Origin: Bacillus thuringiensis
GTDB taxonomy: Bacteria > Bacillota > Bacilli > Bacillales > Bacillaceae_G
Length of the DNA stretch: 64,000 bases
Assembly: GCF_001182785.1 (NCBI RefSeq)
Contig: NZ_CP012099.1
Location: forward strand, 5,144,501 to 5,208,500
Direction: 5' to 3'
The position numbers and the translations under genes are program-made. The notes beneath the pieces were generated by a model that was given only the letters and a program-made list of their open reading frames with translations, did not search any database and was not told the DNA's origin. Below, in pieces: positions 55,077 through 63,509 of the stretch; position 1 is the first letter of the stretch, and each line of letters opens with the position of its first letter.

Positions 55077-55748
55077 ATGAAAGTCAGCAAAAATGAGGAA
55101 GAAATTTATCAATACATGCGAATCCATCAATTCCATACCCTATTTTCATTTCATGTCTTGCCATATGTAGAGCTACATTCTTTTCAAACGAAAGAGATGA
55201 TATGTAGCGAAGGAAATGCTCTCCCTTATCTCTATTACTTAATTTCTGGGAAAGCAAAAATATATATGAATCATAAAAACGGGAAAGTTTCATTAATTAA
55301 TTTTATTCAAGCACCATCTTTTATCGGGGAATTAGGATTAATAGGAGTAGAAAATATTACTAAGTCCGTTGAAGTACTAGAAGATTGTGTTTGTTTGGCA
55401 CTTCCTCTTAAAGATTGTCAGCAACTTTTATTACAAGATGCAACGTTTTTACAGCACTTATGCAAATTTATTGGAGAAAAGACAATTACTCGCACTGAAA
55501 ATTACGCAAAAAACTATAGTTATCCTTTTGAAAATCGATTAGCTGCTTTTATTTTATTAACAGAACAAAATAATTGTTATATAGAAAAGCATACCGAGGC
55601 CTCGGAATATTTAAATGTCAGCTACCGTCATCTTTTATATGTATTAAATCAGTTTTGCCAACAAAATTACTTAAAAAAAGACGGAAGAACCTATTACATA
55701 CGAGATCGAATTCAATTAGAAAAACTTGCTGATGAACTAAAAATATAA
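55077..55748 (+). CDS. Crp/Fnr-family transcriptional regulator (YeiL-like)
   Basis: A 223-residue regulator. A cNMP-binding-like beta-roll (about 20-120; LPYLYYLISGKAKIYM, APSFIGELGLIG) is followed by a dimer helix and a winged helix (about 165-200; ASEYLNVSYRHLLYVLNQF). It lacks the Cys cluster of Fnr at the N-terminus, so it is not a canonical Fe-S oxygen sensor. It resembles E. coli YeiL, whose signal is unsettled. AGGGGTG precedes the ATG. Targets unknown. Confidence 0.87.
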   Translation: MKVSKNEEEIYQYMRIHQFHTLFSFHVLPYVELHSFQTKEMICSEGNALPYLYYLISGKAKIYMNHKNGKVSLINFIQAPSFIGELGLIGVENITKSVEVLEDCVCLALPLKDCQQLLLQDATFLQHLCKFIGEKTITRTENYAKNYSYPFENRLAAFILLTEQNNCYIEKHTEASEYLNVSYRHLLYVLNQFCQQNYLKKDGRTYYIRDRIQLEKLADELKI

Positions 55749-55788
55749 AAAAACAGCATTAACATTTACATGTTAATGCTGTTTTTTC
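55747..55788. terminator. Bidirectional terminator
   Basis: A perfect 16-bp stem (55749-55764 / 55771-55786) with loop tttaca separates the Crp-family gene from azoR. Confidence 0.9.
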
Positions 55789-55809
55789 GAGTGACGATTA
55801 TAATTTTAA

Positions 55810-56436
55810 TTAAAATTTACTTGCTACTTTAGCTGCTTCTTCAAGACCTGCAGCAATGATTTCTTCTGCTTTATCTGGGAATTGGTTATGTCCTTCAATA
55901 ACTATTGTTTCCATGTTTGTCGCGCCGAAGAAGCCCATCATACTTGCTACATATTTAACAGCCATTTCTACCTCAGCTGCTGGACCTTCTGAATATACGC
56001 CGCCTCGTGCATTTAATAATGCAATCTTCTTATCTCCGATTAGGCCAACTGGACCTTCTGGTGTATATTTGAACGTTTTACCAGCACGGTTTAAATAATC
56101 AATATATGTGTGTAGCACTGCTGGAATCGTTAAGTTCCATAATGGGAAGCCGAAAACAACTTTATCAGCTTCTAGGAATTGATTTAAATACTTATCAGCA
56201 ACTGCTACTGCTTTTGCCTCTTCTTCTGTTAAATCAAATCCTTTACCTGCCTTGAATGTACCATTGATCATGTCTACACCTACATATGGTAATTCTTCTT
56301 TATATAAATCCAGTTCTACCACTGTATCATTTGGATGTGCTTCTTTATAGTTTGCTAAAAATGCCTCATATAATTTCACACTAACTGCTTGTTCCGCTGG
56401 ACGGTTGTTTGCTTTAACGAATAAAACTGTTGCCAT
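55810..56436 (-). CDS. azoR: FMN-dependent NADH-azoreductase
   Basis: A 208-residue flavodoxin-like quinone/azo reductase. FMN-binding features are FVKANNRPAEQAVSVKLYEAF (phosphate), FGFPLWNLTIPAVLHTYIDYLNRAGKTFKY and LLNARGGVYSE. It reduces quinones and azo compounds with NADH and protects against thiol stress. AGGAGGAAG precedes the ATG. Upstream TTGTAA (56496-56501) and TTACAA (56517-56522) form a spaced inverted repeat that could bind a MarR- or DUF24-type repressor, as for related Bacillus azoreductases. Confidence 0.93.
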   Translation of the reverse strand: MATVLFVKANNRPAEQAVSVKLYEAFLANYKEAHPNDTVVELDLYKEELPYVGVDMINGTFKAGKGFDLTEEEAKAVAVADKYLNQFLEADKVVFGFPLWNLTIPAVLHTYIDYLNRAGKTFKYTPEGPVGLIGDKKIALLNARGGVYSEGPAAEVEMAVKYVASMMGFFGATNMETIVIEGHNQFPDKAEEIIAAGLEEAAKVASKF

Positions 56437-56577
56437 TATTTCTTCCTCCTAGTACTCACTCTTATGTTGTTATATGCTTTCAAAAAAGGTATCCCTTGTA
56501 ATTGTTGTTTTGTTGCTTACAAACATATTTTATCTTTATATCAGGACAATTTCGTCCTCACATAGACGTATTTTTCC

Positions 56578-56608
56578 ATAAAAAAAGTCCACCTTCTAAA
56601 GGCGAACT
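56578..56608 (-). terminator. Terminator of the two-component operon
   Basis: On the minus strand AGTTCGCC pairs with GGTGGACT (two G-U pairs), followed by T6. Confidence 0.75.
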
Positions 56609-56627
56609 AGGTCTTACGACTTTCGTC

Positions 56628-57275
56628 TTATACAATTCCATTTTTCACTGCATATAATGCCGCTTGCGTACGATCAGATAAATTCAACTTACTCAAAATG
56701 CTACTTACATGCGCCTTAACTGTCTTTTCTGTAATAACTAAAACAGATGCAATTTCCTTATTGCTCATCCCTTTCGCTAATAGCTGCAATACTTCATTTT
56801 CTCTCGCTGTTAGTACATCCACTTGAATAGAAGGCTCTTCTTCCTTTTCTTCTACAGGTAATGTTTGAGAGAGAAGAGCATTTGCTATATCCGGATGTAA
56901 TTGAATATTACCTTTATATGCGCTTCGAATAGCTTCAACAAGCTGATCCGGTTCTACATCTTTTAAAATATATCCACTTGCTCCAGCCCTTAATGCAGGT
57001 AACACATGCGCCTGATCAGAAAAGCTAGTTAACACAATTACTTTCACATTTGGATACTCTTTTTTAATATATGCCGTCGCCTCAACACCATCCATTTCAG
57101 GCATATATAAATCCATTAATATAACATCAGGATTTGTTTCTCCTACTTTCACTAACGCTTCTTTCCCATTATTCGCTTCTCCAACTAACTCTAAATCTTC
57201 TTGCGTACTTAAGAAAAATGCTAATCCTTTTAAAACGACTGTATGATCATCAACTAACAATACTTTTATTTTCAC
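56628..57275 (-). CDS. NarL/LuxR-type response regulator
   Basis: A 215-residue regulator. Receiver domain 1-120 with the acidic pair VDD (9-10), phospho-acceptor Asp55 in VILMDLYMPEMDG, and Lys in ASGYILKDVEPD. A LuxR-type HTH (about 150-210; LTARENEVLQLLAKGMSNKEIASVL) follows. GTG 57275 with GAGGG upstream, 20 bp after the sensor kinase stop, so the pair is one operon. Close in layout to YhcZ/AirR-type regulators. Target genes are unknown. Confidence 0.94.
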   Translation of the reverse strand: MKIKVLLVDDHTVVLKGLAFFLSTQEDLELVGEANNGKEALVKVGETNPDVILMDLYMPEMDGVEATAYIKKEYPNVKVIVLTSFSDQAHVLPALRAGASGYILKDVEPDQLVEAIRSAYKGNIQLHPDIANALLSQTLPVEEKEEEPSIQVDVLTARENEVLQLLAKGMSNKEIASVLVITEKTVKAHVSSILSKLNLSDRTQAALYAVKNGIV

Positions 57276-57295
57276 AAACTTCCCTCATTTTCACA

Positions 57296-58867
57296 TCATA
57301 ATGGTACATTTACTTTTACGCTCGTTCGTTTATTACTACTTACAATTTTAATTGTTCCACCAACTAATTCTACTCTTTCACGCATCGTAGTCATACCTAG
57401 TGATTTCTTTTCTTTTATATTCTTTTCCACAAAGCCCTTTCCTTGATCAACTATTTCTAATGATACATTTTTCTCATTCACTGTAAAATAAATCGTCGCT
57501 TCTTTTACACCTGCATGCTTACTTACATTGTTCAGTGCTTCTTGGCCAATGCGCCACAAAGCTTCTTCTACTACACGAGGTAAATCACGAACACCTGTAA
57601 CTTGCTCCCTAATTTTCAGTCCCAAATTTTCACCGTACTGCTTTAGAGCTGGCAATAATCCTTTTTCTAATCCTGCCGGGCGAAGCTGCCAAATTAATGT
57701 CCTCATTTCTTTCAAAGCTCCTTGCGCAAGTTCACGCATCTCATGCAAAGATTGATCTACCTTTTCATTTTTACCTTTTAAAACTGCCTCGGCGCCTTTT
57801 GTCATAAAGGTTAATGAAAATAATTTTTGCGAAACAGAATCATGTAAATCTCTTGCTAGCCGATTTCTTTCTTCCATTCGTACAAGTTCACGGCGCTGCT
57901 CGTTTAACCTCAAATTCTCTATTATTAACGAAACATGGTTCGATAGTGCTTGAATTACATCTATTGTATTAGCATCAAACTCTCCATTATTCAAGCTAAC
58001 ACATAAAACACCAAATATATGGTTTTGAATATGTATTGGCGTAGCGATAACAGCTCGATTTAGATGTACATTATGTCCTATTTGATGTTTTATTAGAACT
58101 GGTTCATCTTGTTCTAACGCCTTGTTGGCCGCCTCTTTTACATCCTCTTGTAACTCTTCCTGAACGTAAGACGCTCGCAAAGATAGTTCTTTTTCCTCCC
58201 TAATAAAAAGTGCCACTTGATTCCATTGAAATACCTCACCTACGTGATTTACCACCTTTTCAGGTAGTACATTAAACTTATGAATCGTTTTTAAATCTTG
58301 AATGAAACGCTCTAATTTCACATAATAATGTGCTCTTCTCTTTTCATTTTCATATAATTTCGTTCGCTTTAAAGCCGTACCAATTTGGAAAGCAACCGAT
58401 TGGAGTAATACTAATTCTTCTTCCGAAAAATGTGTTTTACCCGGACTTGCAACATTTAACAACCCAAATTTTTCTCCTCCAGCTTTTAAAGGCACCGTAG
58501 CATGATGAAGAATACCCTCCGTATCTCCCCAATTATATTCAATTGCATTATTAATTCTTTTACATTCAATAATATTAACGGCTCTCTCTAATTTCCCATC
58601 TACAAAACCTCGTAAACACCAACACTCACCTTCGCACATCGGGCGTTTATTTTCATATGTAAGTGCCTCTGGTAATTGGTAATCAATCAACTTCGTATAC
58701 TTCCCATTTTCATCCGCAAGAAAAATCCATCCTGTCGTTAAGCCTGTCACACTTAGTAATTTCTCTAGGACAGCTTGCAATACATGATATGTATCATTTG
58801 ATGTATTTAAAGTTTCTGCAATTTCCTTTAATATAACTAATTCATTTGTACGATTATCTCGAAACAT
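57296..58867 (-). CDS. GAF-GAF sensor histidine kinase with Cys-rich first GAF domain
   Basis: A 523-residue soluble kinase. GAF 1 (about 20-170) contains Cys78, Cys82, Cys84 and Cys102; GAF 2 covers about 190-320. The HisKA_3 box RNRLARDLHDSVSQKLF holds His342, and the HATPase_c domain shows EALNNVSKHAG and DQGKGF. No membrane segment. Four-cysteine GAF domains in the AirS/YhcS kinases bind a [2Fe-2S] cluster and sense oxygen or redox state; the same is inferred here. AGGAG precedes the ATG. The adjacent azoR gene fits a redox theme but is not evidence. Confidence 0.9.
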   Translation of the reverse strand: MFRDNRTNELVILKEIAETLNTSNDTYHVLQAVLEKLLSVTGLTTGWIFLADENGKYTKLIDYQLPEALTYENKRPMCEGECWCLRGFVDGKLERAVNIIECKRINNAIEYNWGDTEGILHHATVPLKAGGEKFGLLNVASPGKTHFSEEELVLLQSVAFQIGTALKRTKLYENEKRRAHYYVKLERFIQDLKTIHKFNVLPEKVVNHVGEVFQWNQVALFIREEKELSLRASYVQEELQEDVKEAANKALEQDEPVLIKHQIGHNVHLNRAVIATPIHIQNHIFGVLCVSLNNGEFDANTIDVIQALSNHVSLIIENLRLNEQRRELVRMEERNRLARDLHDSVSQKLFSLTFMTKGAEAVLKGKNEKVDQSLHEMRELAQGALKEMRTLIWQLRPAGLEKGLLPALKQYGENLGLKIREQVTGVRDLPRVVEEALWRIGQEALNNVSKHAGVKEATIYFTVNEKNVSLEIVDQGKGFVEKNIKEKKSLGMTTMRERVELVGGTIKIVSSNKRTSVKVNVPL

Positions 58868-59001
58868 ACTCAGTCTCCTGCATACAAGATTTTAAATAGC
58901 TCTTAAAATAAATCATCTACTTTTCACTTTGTACTTATTCGTAACATTGATATAATGGTGAAAACATAGTTTTCATTATATCACTTGAGGGGGCTTTCAT
59001 A

Positions 59002-59826
59002 ATGACATTAAATAAAGCACTTACTATCGCTGGTTCTGACACAAGTGGCGGTGCTGGTATACAAGCAGATTTAAAAACATTCCAAGAACTTGGCGTATAC
59101 GGAATGACATCTCTTACAACAATCGTAACGATGGATCCACATAACGGTTGGGCACATAACGTATTTCCAATCCCAGCTTCTACATTAAAACCACAATTAG
59201 AAACAACAATTGAAGGTGTTGGCGTAGACGCTTTAAAAACAGGTATGCTTGGATCAGTAGAAATTATTGAAATGGTTGCAGAAACAATTGAAAAGCACAA
59301 TTTCAAAAATGTAGTAGTTGACCCTGTTATGGTATGTAAAGGTGCAGATGAAGCATTACATCCTGAAACGAACGATTGCTTACGTGACGTTCTTGTGCCA
59401 AAGGCATTAGTTGTAACGCCAAACTTATTTGAAGCTTACCAATTAAGCGGTGTGAAAATTAATTCTCTTGAGGACATGAAAGAAGCAGCGAAGAAAATCC
59501 ATGCTTTAGGTGCCAAATACGTACTAATTAAAGGCGGAAGCAAACTTGGTACAGAAACTGCAATCGACGTCCTATACGATGGAGAAACATTCGATCTTCT
59601 AGAATCAGAAAAAATCGATACAACCAATACACACGGTGCAGGTTGTACATATTCTGCTGCAATTACAGCAGAACTTGCAAAAGGAAGACCTGTGAAAGAA
59701 GCAGTAAAAACTGCTAAAGAATTCATCACAGCTGCTATTCGTTACTCATTCAAAATTAACGAATACGTAGGTCCAACTCACCATGGTGCATATCGTAAAT
59801 TCGTTGTATCAAAAGAACTTGTCTAA
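59002..59826 (+). CDS. pdxK: ThiD/PdxK-type pyridoxine / hydroxymethylpyrimidine kinase
   Basis: A 274-residue ribokinase-fold kinase. LTIAGSDTSGGAGIQADLKTF at the N-terminus, VVDPVMVCKGADEALH, and DTTNTHGAGCTYSAAITAEL (catalytic Cys/Asp region, anion hole) are typical. The VMVCKG variant is that of the B. subtilis pyridoxal kinase PdxK (YwdB) rather than of strict ThiD. It phosphorylates pyridoxine/pyridoxal and perhaps HMP. GAGGGGG precedes the ATG. No other thiamine genes lie nearby, which favours vitamin B6 salvage. Confidence 0.88.
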   Translation: MTLNKALTIAGSDTSGGAGIQADLKTFQELGVYGMTSLTTIVTMDPHNGWAHNVFPIPASTLKPQLETTIEGVGVDALKTGMLGSVEIIEMVAETIEKHNFKNVVVDPVMVCKGADEALHPETNDCLRDVLVPKALVVTPNLFEAYQLSGVKINSLEDMKEAAKKIHALGAKYVLIKGGSKLGTETAIDVLYDGETFDLLESEKIDTTNTHGAGCTYSAAITAELAKGRPVKEAVKTAKEFITAAIRYSFKINEYVGPTHHGAYRKFVVSKELV

Positions 59827-59835
59827 TATATAAAT

Positions 59836-59882
59836 AAAAACACTCACAAGGTTCATACATTGCCTCTGTGAGTGTTTTTATA
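59836..59882. terminator. Bidirectional terminator
   Basis: AAAAACACTCACA/TGTGAGTGTTTTT (59836-59848 / 59867-59879) with an 18-nt loop lies between convergent genes. Confidence 0.85.
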
Positions 59883-59910
59883 AGCTTTATGTCTTCTGGT
59901 CATCTTATCT

Positions 59911-60969
59911 TTAAGATGCAGAACTAACCTTATTTCTACCATTTCGTTTCGAGTAGTATAACGCATCATCCGCCGCTTGAATAAATTGCTCTGGTGATTC
60001 TTTATATTCTGAAATCCCTACCGAAACTGTAATTTTTATTTTCGTTCCATCTAACAATTGAAATGAATGTTTTTCAACAGCTATACGAGTTTGTTCCCCA
60101 ATACGAATTCCATAAGCTATTCCTTTCCTTGGTATCAAAAGCGCAAACTCCTCTCCACCCTTTCGAAAAACCAAATCCGGAAATGCTGACATTTCTCGCA
60201 AAATATGCCCTACTTGTTTTAACACTTCGTCTCCCGCTGGGTGCCCATACGTATCATTTACATGCTTAAAGTGGTCAATATCTATAAGTAGTAAACAAAG
60301 TGAATCATTTTTCATACGCTTATTACCAATATGACGATTCATCTCTAAATCAAATTGTCTTACGTTTCCTAGGCTTGTCAATGCATCTATCGTTGCGTAT
60401 TGCTTCATCGTTTGAAATAACCCATTGGATTGTAAAACATATTTTGCACTTATGAATGTTATGTAACCTGTAATAATACTAGAAATTAAATATAATCCCA
60501 CTATGTGAATGTCTTTAATTAGCCATATATATAACGCTGGGATTAGAATAGATAAAATATATGCGTGTAACCATACCCACTTTTCCCCTAAAGAAAGCTT
60601 CATTCGCGAAATAAAGATACTCCCTATTCCTATCGCAATGATTGTATAAAAAGCCACTTGAGAAGCTAATGAATAATCCATAAACAACAGCCTTGTTACT
60701 AAAATCATACCAATTGTTATAGTACTCGCTATCGGCCCTCCAATAATAACAGCTAGAATAACTGCTAAGTAGCGTAAATCCAATAGGATAGTACCAACAT
60801 GAACACCGAAATACATTAGTAATATACCTAATATCCCAGTAAAAATGCCCACTACACATTTCTGCCCAAAAGAGAATCCTTCTTTTAACGGCTTATCTCT
60901 TAAAAGCTGACCTCCAACAAAAATAAAGGAAAGAATAATTGTTGTATTTACAAATAAGTCCCTTAACAT
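59911..60969 (-). CDS. Membrane diguanylate cyclase (5TMR-LYT, GGDEF; DgcK-like)
   Basis: A 352-residue protein. Residues 1-180 hold about six hydrophobic segments of the 5TMR-LYT sensor type; residues 190-350 are a GGDEF domain with DALTSLGNVRQFDLEM, LLLIDIDHFKHVNDTYGHPAGDEVL and the active site G-G-E-E-F at 271-275. It should make c-di-GMP. At the inhibitory I-site position RxxD the sequence is AFPD (262-265), so product inhibition is probably lost. Layout matches B. subtilis DgcK. AAGGAG precedes the ATG. Confidence 0.92.
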   Translation of the reverse strand: MLRDLFVNTTIILSFIFVGGQLLRDKPLKEGFSFGQKCVVGIFTGILGILLMYFGVHVGTILLDLRYLAVILAVIIGGPIASTITIGMILVTRLLFMDYSLASQVAFYTIIAIGIGSIFISRMKLSLGEKWVWLHAYILSILIPALYIWLIKDIHIVGLYLISSIITGYITFISAKYVLQSNGLFQTMKQYATIDALTSLGNVRQFDLEMNRHIGNKRMKNDSLCLLLIDIDHFKHVNDTYGHPAGDEVLKQVGHILREMSAFPDLVFRKGGEEFALLIPRKGIAYGIRIGEQTRIAVEKHSFQLLDGTKIKITVSVGISEYKESPEQFIQAADDALYYSKRNGRNKVSSAS

Positions 60970-61061
60970 AAAATAATCTCCTTACTTTTCTATCTATCCC
61001 TTTCCTTACTTTATTGTATACGAAATACCTTTAATTCCCAAAGTTTTTTGTTTATTTTTGC

Positions 61062-61077
61062 TGTTCCACGTGAAACA
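61062..61077. other. parS site for Spo0J/ParB
   Basis: TGTTCCACGTGAAACA matches the Bacillus parS consensus TGTTNCACGTGAAACA at every defined position. Flanking bases extend the symmetry (GC...GC, then T and A runs). It is intergenic between the diguanylate cyclase gene and ybdD. Confidence 0.92.
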
Positions 61078-61084
61078 GCAAAAA

Positions 61085-61113
61085 AATAAAAAGGGCGAAA
61101 GCTCGCCCTTTTT
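61085..61113 (-). terminator. Terminator of the cstA-ybdD operon
   Basis: AAAAAGGGCGA/TCGCCCTTTTT (61088-61098 / 61103-61113) with a minus-strand T run lies directly after the ybdD stop. Confidence 0.88.
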
Positions 61114-61115
61114 CA

Positions 61116-61319
61116 TTAACAACAACGTGATATTTTTCCACCCTTTGCGTTAAATCTCGCTTCTTGTGCCTCAGCAAAAAACTGCTTTTGACATACAACC
61201 TCTTCTTCTGGATGATGCTTTTTCATATGCTCTACGTATACTTCATAACTTGGTACCCCAACAAGCAAACTAATAAAGCGCTTCCTTTCCTCCCATACTT
61301 GCCACAGCTTTTTAAGCAT
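61116..61319 (-). CDS. YbdD/YjiX family small protein
   Basis: A 67-residue CstA-associated protein. The motif GVPSYEVYVEHMKKHHPEEEV is diagnostic of the YbdD/YjiX (Sel_put) family, which ends here in RCC. It regularly follows cstA or btsT genes and is thought to assist the transporter. ATG 61319 follows CGAGG and overlaps the cstA stop by 8 bp; a start seven codons earlier would lie further inside cstA. Confidence 0.9.
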   Translation of the reverse strand: MLKKLWQVWEERKRFISLLVGVPSYEVYVEHMKKHHPEEEVVCQKQFFAEAQEARFNAKGGKISRCC

Positions 61320-63387
61320 AGTTCCTCGACTCACTTTCATCTCTAGGAATATATGGTGCCTCTTTTAACGACATTGGCTTATTTCTTAATACTTGGATCC
61401 AAATTCGAAGTGCTGAAATTAACACAGCAATTACAACTATCATAAAAATCCCACAAAGCGCTGCATCGATATAATCATTAAAAATAATTTGCTTCATTTG
61501 AGAAACATTTTTAGCTGGTGCTAACACTTTTCCTTCATCTAACGCTCCCTGGAATACCTTCGCGTGAGATAGAAATCCGATTTTAGGATTTTCGTGAAAT
61601 AGCTTTTGATAACCAGCTGTCATCGTTACAATAAGCAATCCCACAGTTGGAATAAGTGTTACCCAAACATACGCCTTTTTCCCCATTTTGAACAAAATTG
61701 TCGTTCCAAGTAATAATGCGATACCCGCTAACATTTGATTTGCAATACCGAAAAGTGGCCATAATGTATTAATTCCACCGAGCGGATCTATTACCCCTTG
61801 GTATAAGAAATATCCCCACCCTAATACACATAACGTTGTAGCTATTACATTCGCTAATGTAGAATCTGTTTTCGCAAACGGCTTATATACATGCCCTAAA
61901 ATATCTTGAATCATAAATCGTCCTACACGCGTTCCTGCGTCAATCGTTGTTAAAATAAATAGTGCTTCAAAAAGAATGGCAAAATGATACCAGAATGCCA
62001 TCATCGCCGTTCCACCTATTACTTGTGAGAAAATATATGCCATACCTATCGCTAACGTTGGTGCGCCACCTGTACGTGATAAAATTGTTTGCTCTCCAAC
62101 ATTTACAGCAAGTTCTTTTAGTTCATTTGGTGTAATAGCAAATCCCCATGAAGAAATAACTTGAGCTGCCTGCGATACATCCGTACCAATAAGTGCCGCC
62201 GGACTATTAATCGCAAAATAAGTTCCTGGCGTTAATACACAAGCTGCAATCATTGCCATCGCTGCTACAAACGACTCCATTAACATTGCTCCGTAACCGA
62301 TTGGCTGTGCATGTCCCTCTTGCTCAATCATTTTTGGAGTTGTACCAGATGAAACGAGAGCATGGAATCCAGAGACCGCACCACAGGCAATCGTAATGAA
62401 TAAGAACGGGAATAAATTACCGGAGAAAACAGGACCAGTTCCATCAATAAATTGCGAAACTGCTGGCATTTGTAAATCGGGTGCTACAATTAAAATGCCA
62501 ATCGCCAAGCCAACGATTGTTCCAACTTTTAAAAACGTACTTAAATAATCACGTGGTGCTAATAACATCCAAACTGGTAATGCAGATGCAATAAATCCAT
62601 ATACAATAAGCATAATAGCAATTGTTTCACCACTAAATGTGAACATACTTGCAAGTGTTGGATTTTCTGCTACATACTGTCCTCCAATAAGAGATAAAAT
62701 AAGTAGGATAATACCAATTACTGACCCTTCTCCAACACGACCAGGCCTAATATAGCGCATATAAACTCCCATTAAAATAGCGATAGGAATAGTTGCTGCT
62801 ATCGTAAACATTCCCCAAGGACTTCCGATCAGTGCCTTTACTACGACTAACGCTAATACTGCTAATAAAATAATCATAATTCCTAAAATACCTATCATTG
62901 CAATTAGTCCTGTAACAGGTCCAATCTCATCCTTGATCATTTCTCCTAACGATTTACCATTACGTCTCATCGAAGCAAATAAAATGACAAAATCTTGGAC
63001 AGCCCCCGCAACAACTACCCCAACGATAATCCAAATGGTCCCTGGTAAATATCCCATTTGTGCTGCTAAAATCGGTCCTACTAAAGGTCCCGCCCCAGCA
63101 ATCGCTGCAAAGTGATGCCCAAACAATACCCACTTATTTGTTGGAACATAGTCTTTCCCATCGTTTAATGTATGAGCTGGTGTTTGCCGATTATCATCTA
63201 AATTAAAAACCTTTCTCGCTATAAATCTACTATAAAAACGATAAGCAACTGCATATACACATACGGCAGCTACTAAGAGCCATACAGCATTAATGGTTTC
63301 ACCTTGTGATAAAGCTATTACCCCAAAAGCACCTGCTCCTACTGCTGTAATAACGCCCCAAAGTAAGATCGATTTCAATGTCTTCAC
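61312..63387 (-). CDS. cstA: CstA-family carbon starvation / pyruvate transporter
   Basis: A 691-residue polytopic membrane protein (about 16-18 segments) of the CstA family. Motifs: GHHFAAIAGAGPLVGPILAAQMGYLPG, VSSGTTPKMIEQEGHAQPIGYGAM and FEALFILTTIDAGTRVGRF. E. coli members CstA and BtsT take up pyruvate or peptides; pyruvate uptake is the likely role here. GTG 63387 follows GGGGG at 7 nt; an upstream TTG at 63402 would lie inside that site. A LytTR response regulator encoded upstream on the same strand probably controls it. Confidence 0.93.
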   Translation of the reverse strand: MKTLKSILLWGVITAVGAGAFGVIALSQGETINAVWLLVAAVCVYAVAYRFYSRFIARKVFNLDDNRQTPAHTLNDGKDYVPTNKWVLFGHHFAAIAGAGPLVGPILAAQMGYLPGTIWIIVGVVVAGAVQDFVILFASMRRNGKSLGEMIKDEIGPVTGLIAMIGILGIMIILLAVLALVVVKALIGSPWGMFTIAATIPIAILMGVYMRYIRPGRVGEGSVIGIILLILSLIGGQYVAENPTLASMFTFSGETIAIMLIVYGFIASALPVWMLLAPRDYLSTFLKVGTIVGLAIGILIVAPDLQMPAVSQFIDGTGPVFSGNLFPFLFITIACGAVSGFHALVSSGTTPKMIEQEGHAQPIGYGAMLMESFVAAMAMIAACVLTPGTYFAINSPAALIGTDVSQAAQVISSWGFAITPNELKELAVNVGEQTILSRTGGAPTLAIGMAYIFSQVIGGTAMMAFWYHFAILFEALFILTTIDAGTRVGRFMIQDILGHVYKPFAKTDSTLANVIATTLCVLGWGYFLYQGVIDPLGGINTLWPLFGIANQMLAGIALLLGTTILFKMGKKAYVWVTLIPTVGLLIVTMTAGYQKLFHENPKIGFLSHAKVFQGALDEGKVLAPAKNVSQMKQIIFNDYIDAALCGIFMIVVIAVLISALRIWIQVLRNKPMSLKEAPYIPRDESESRNYA

Positions 63388-63509
63388 ATACAATTCCCCC
63401 AATACTATTTCTTAGTGGAGATTGTACTAAATTTTCTGAATATTTAACTTGAATCCTCCTTATCATGAAGGATTTTCAGTTTATCATGTTAAAATACTAT
63501 CATTACCTA

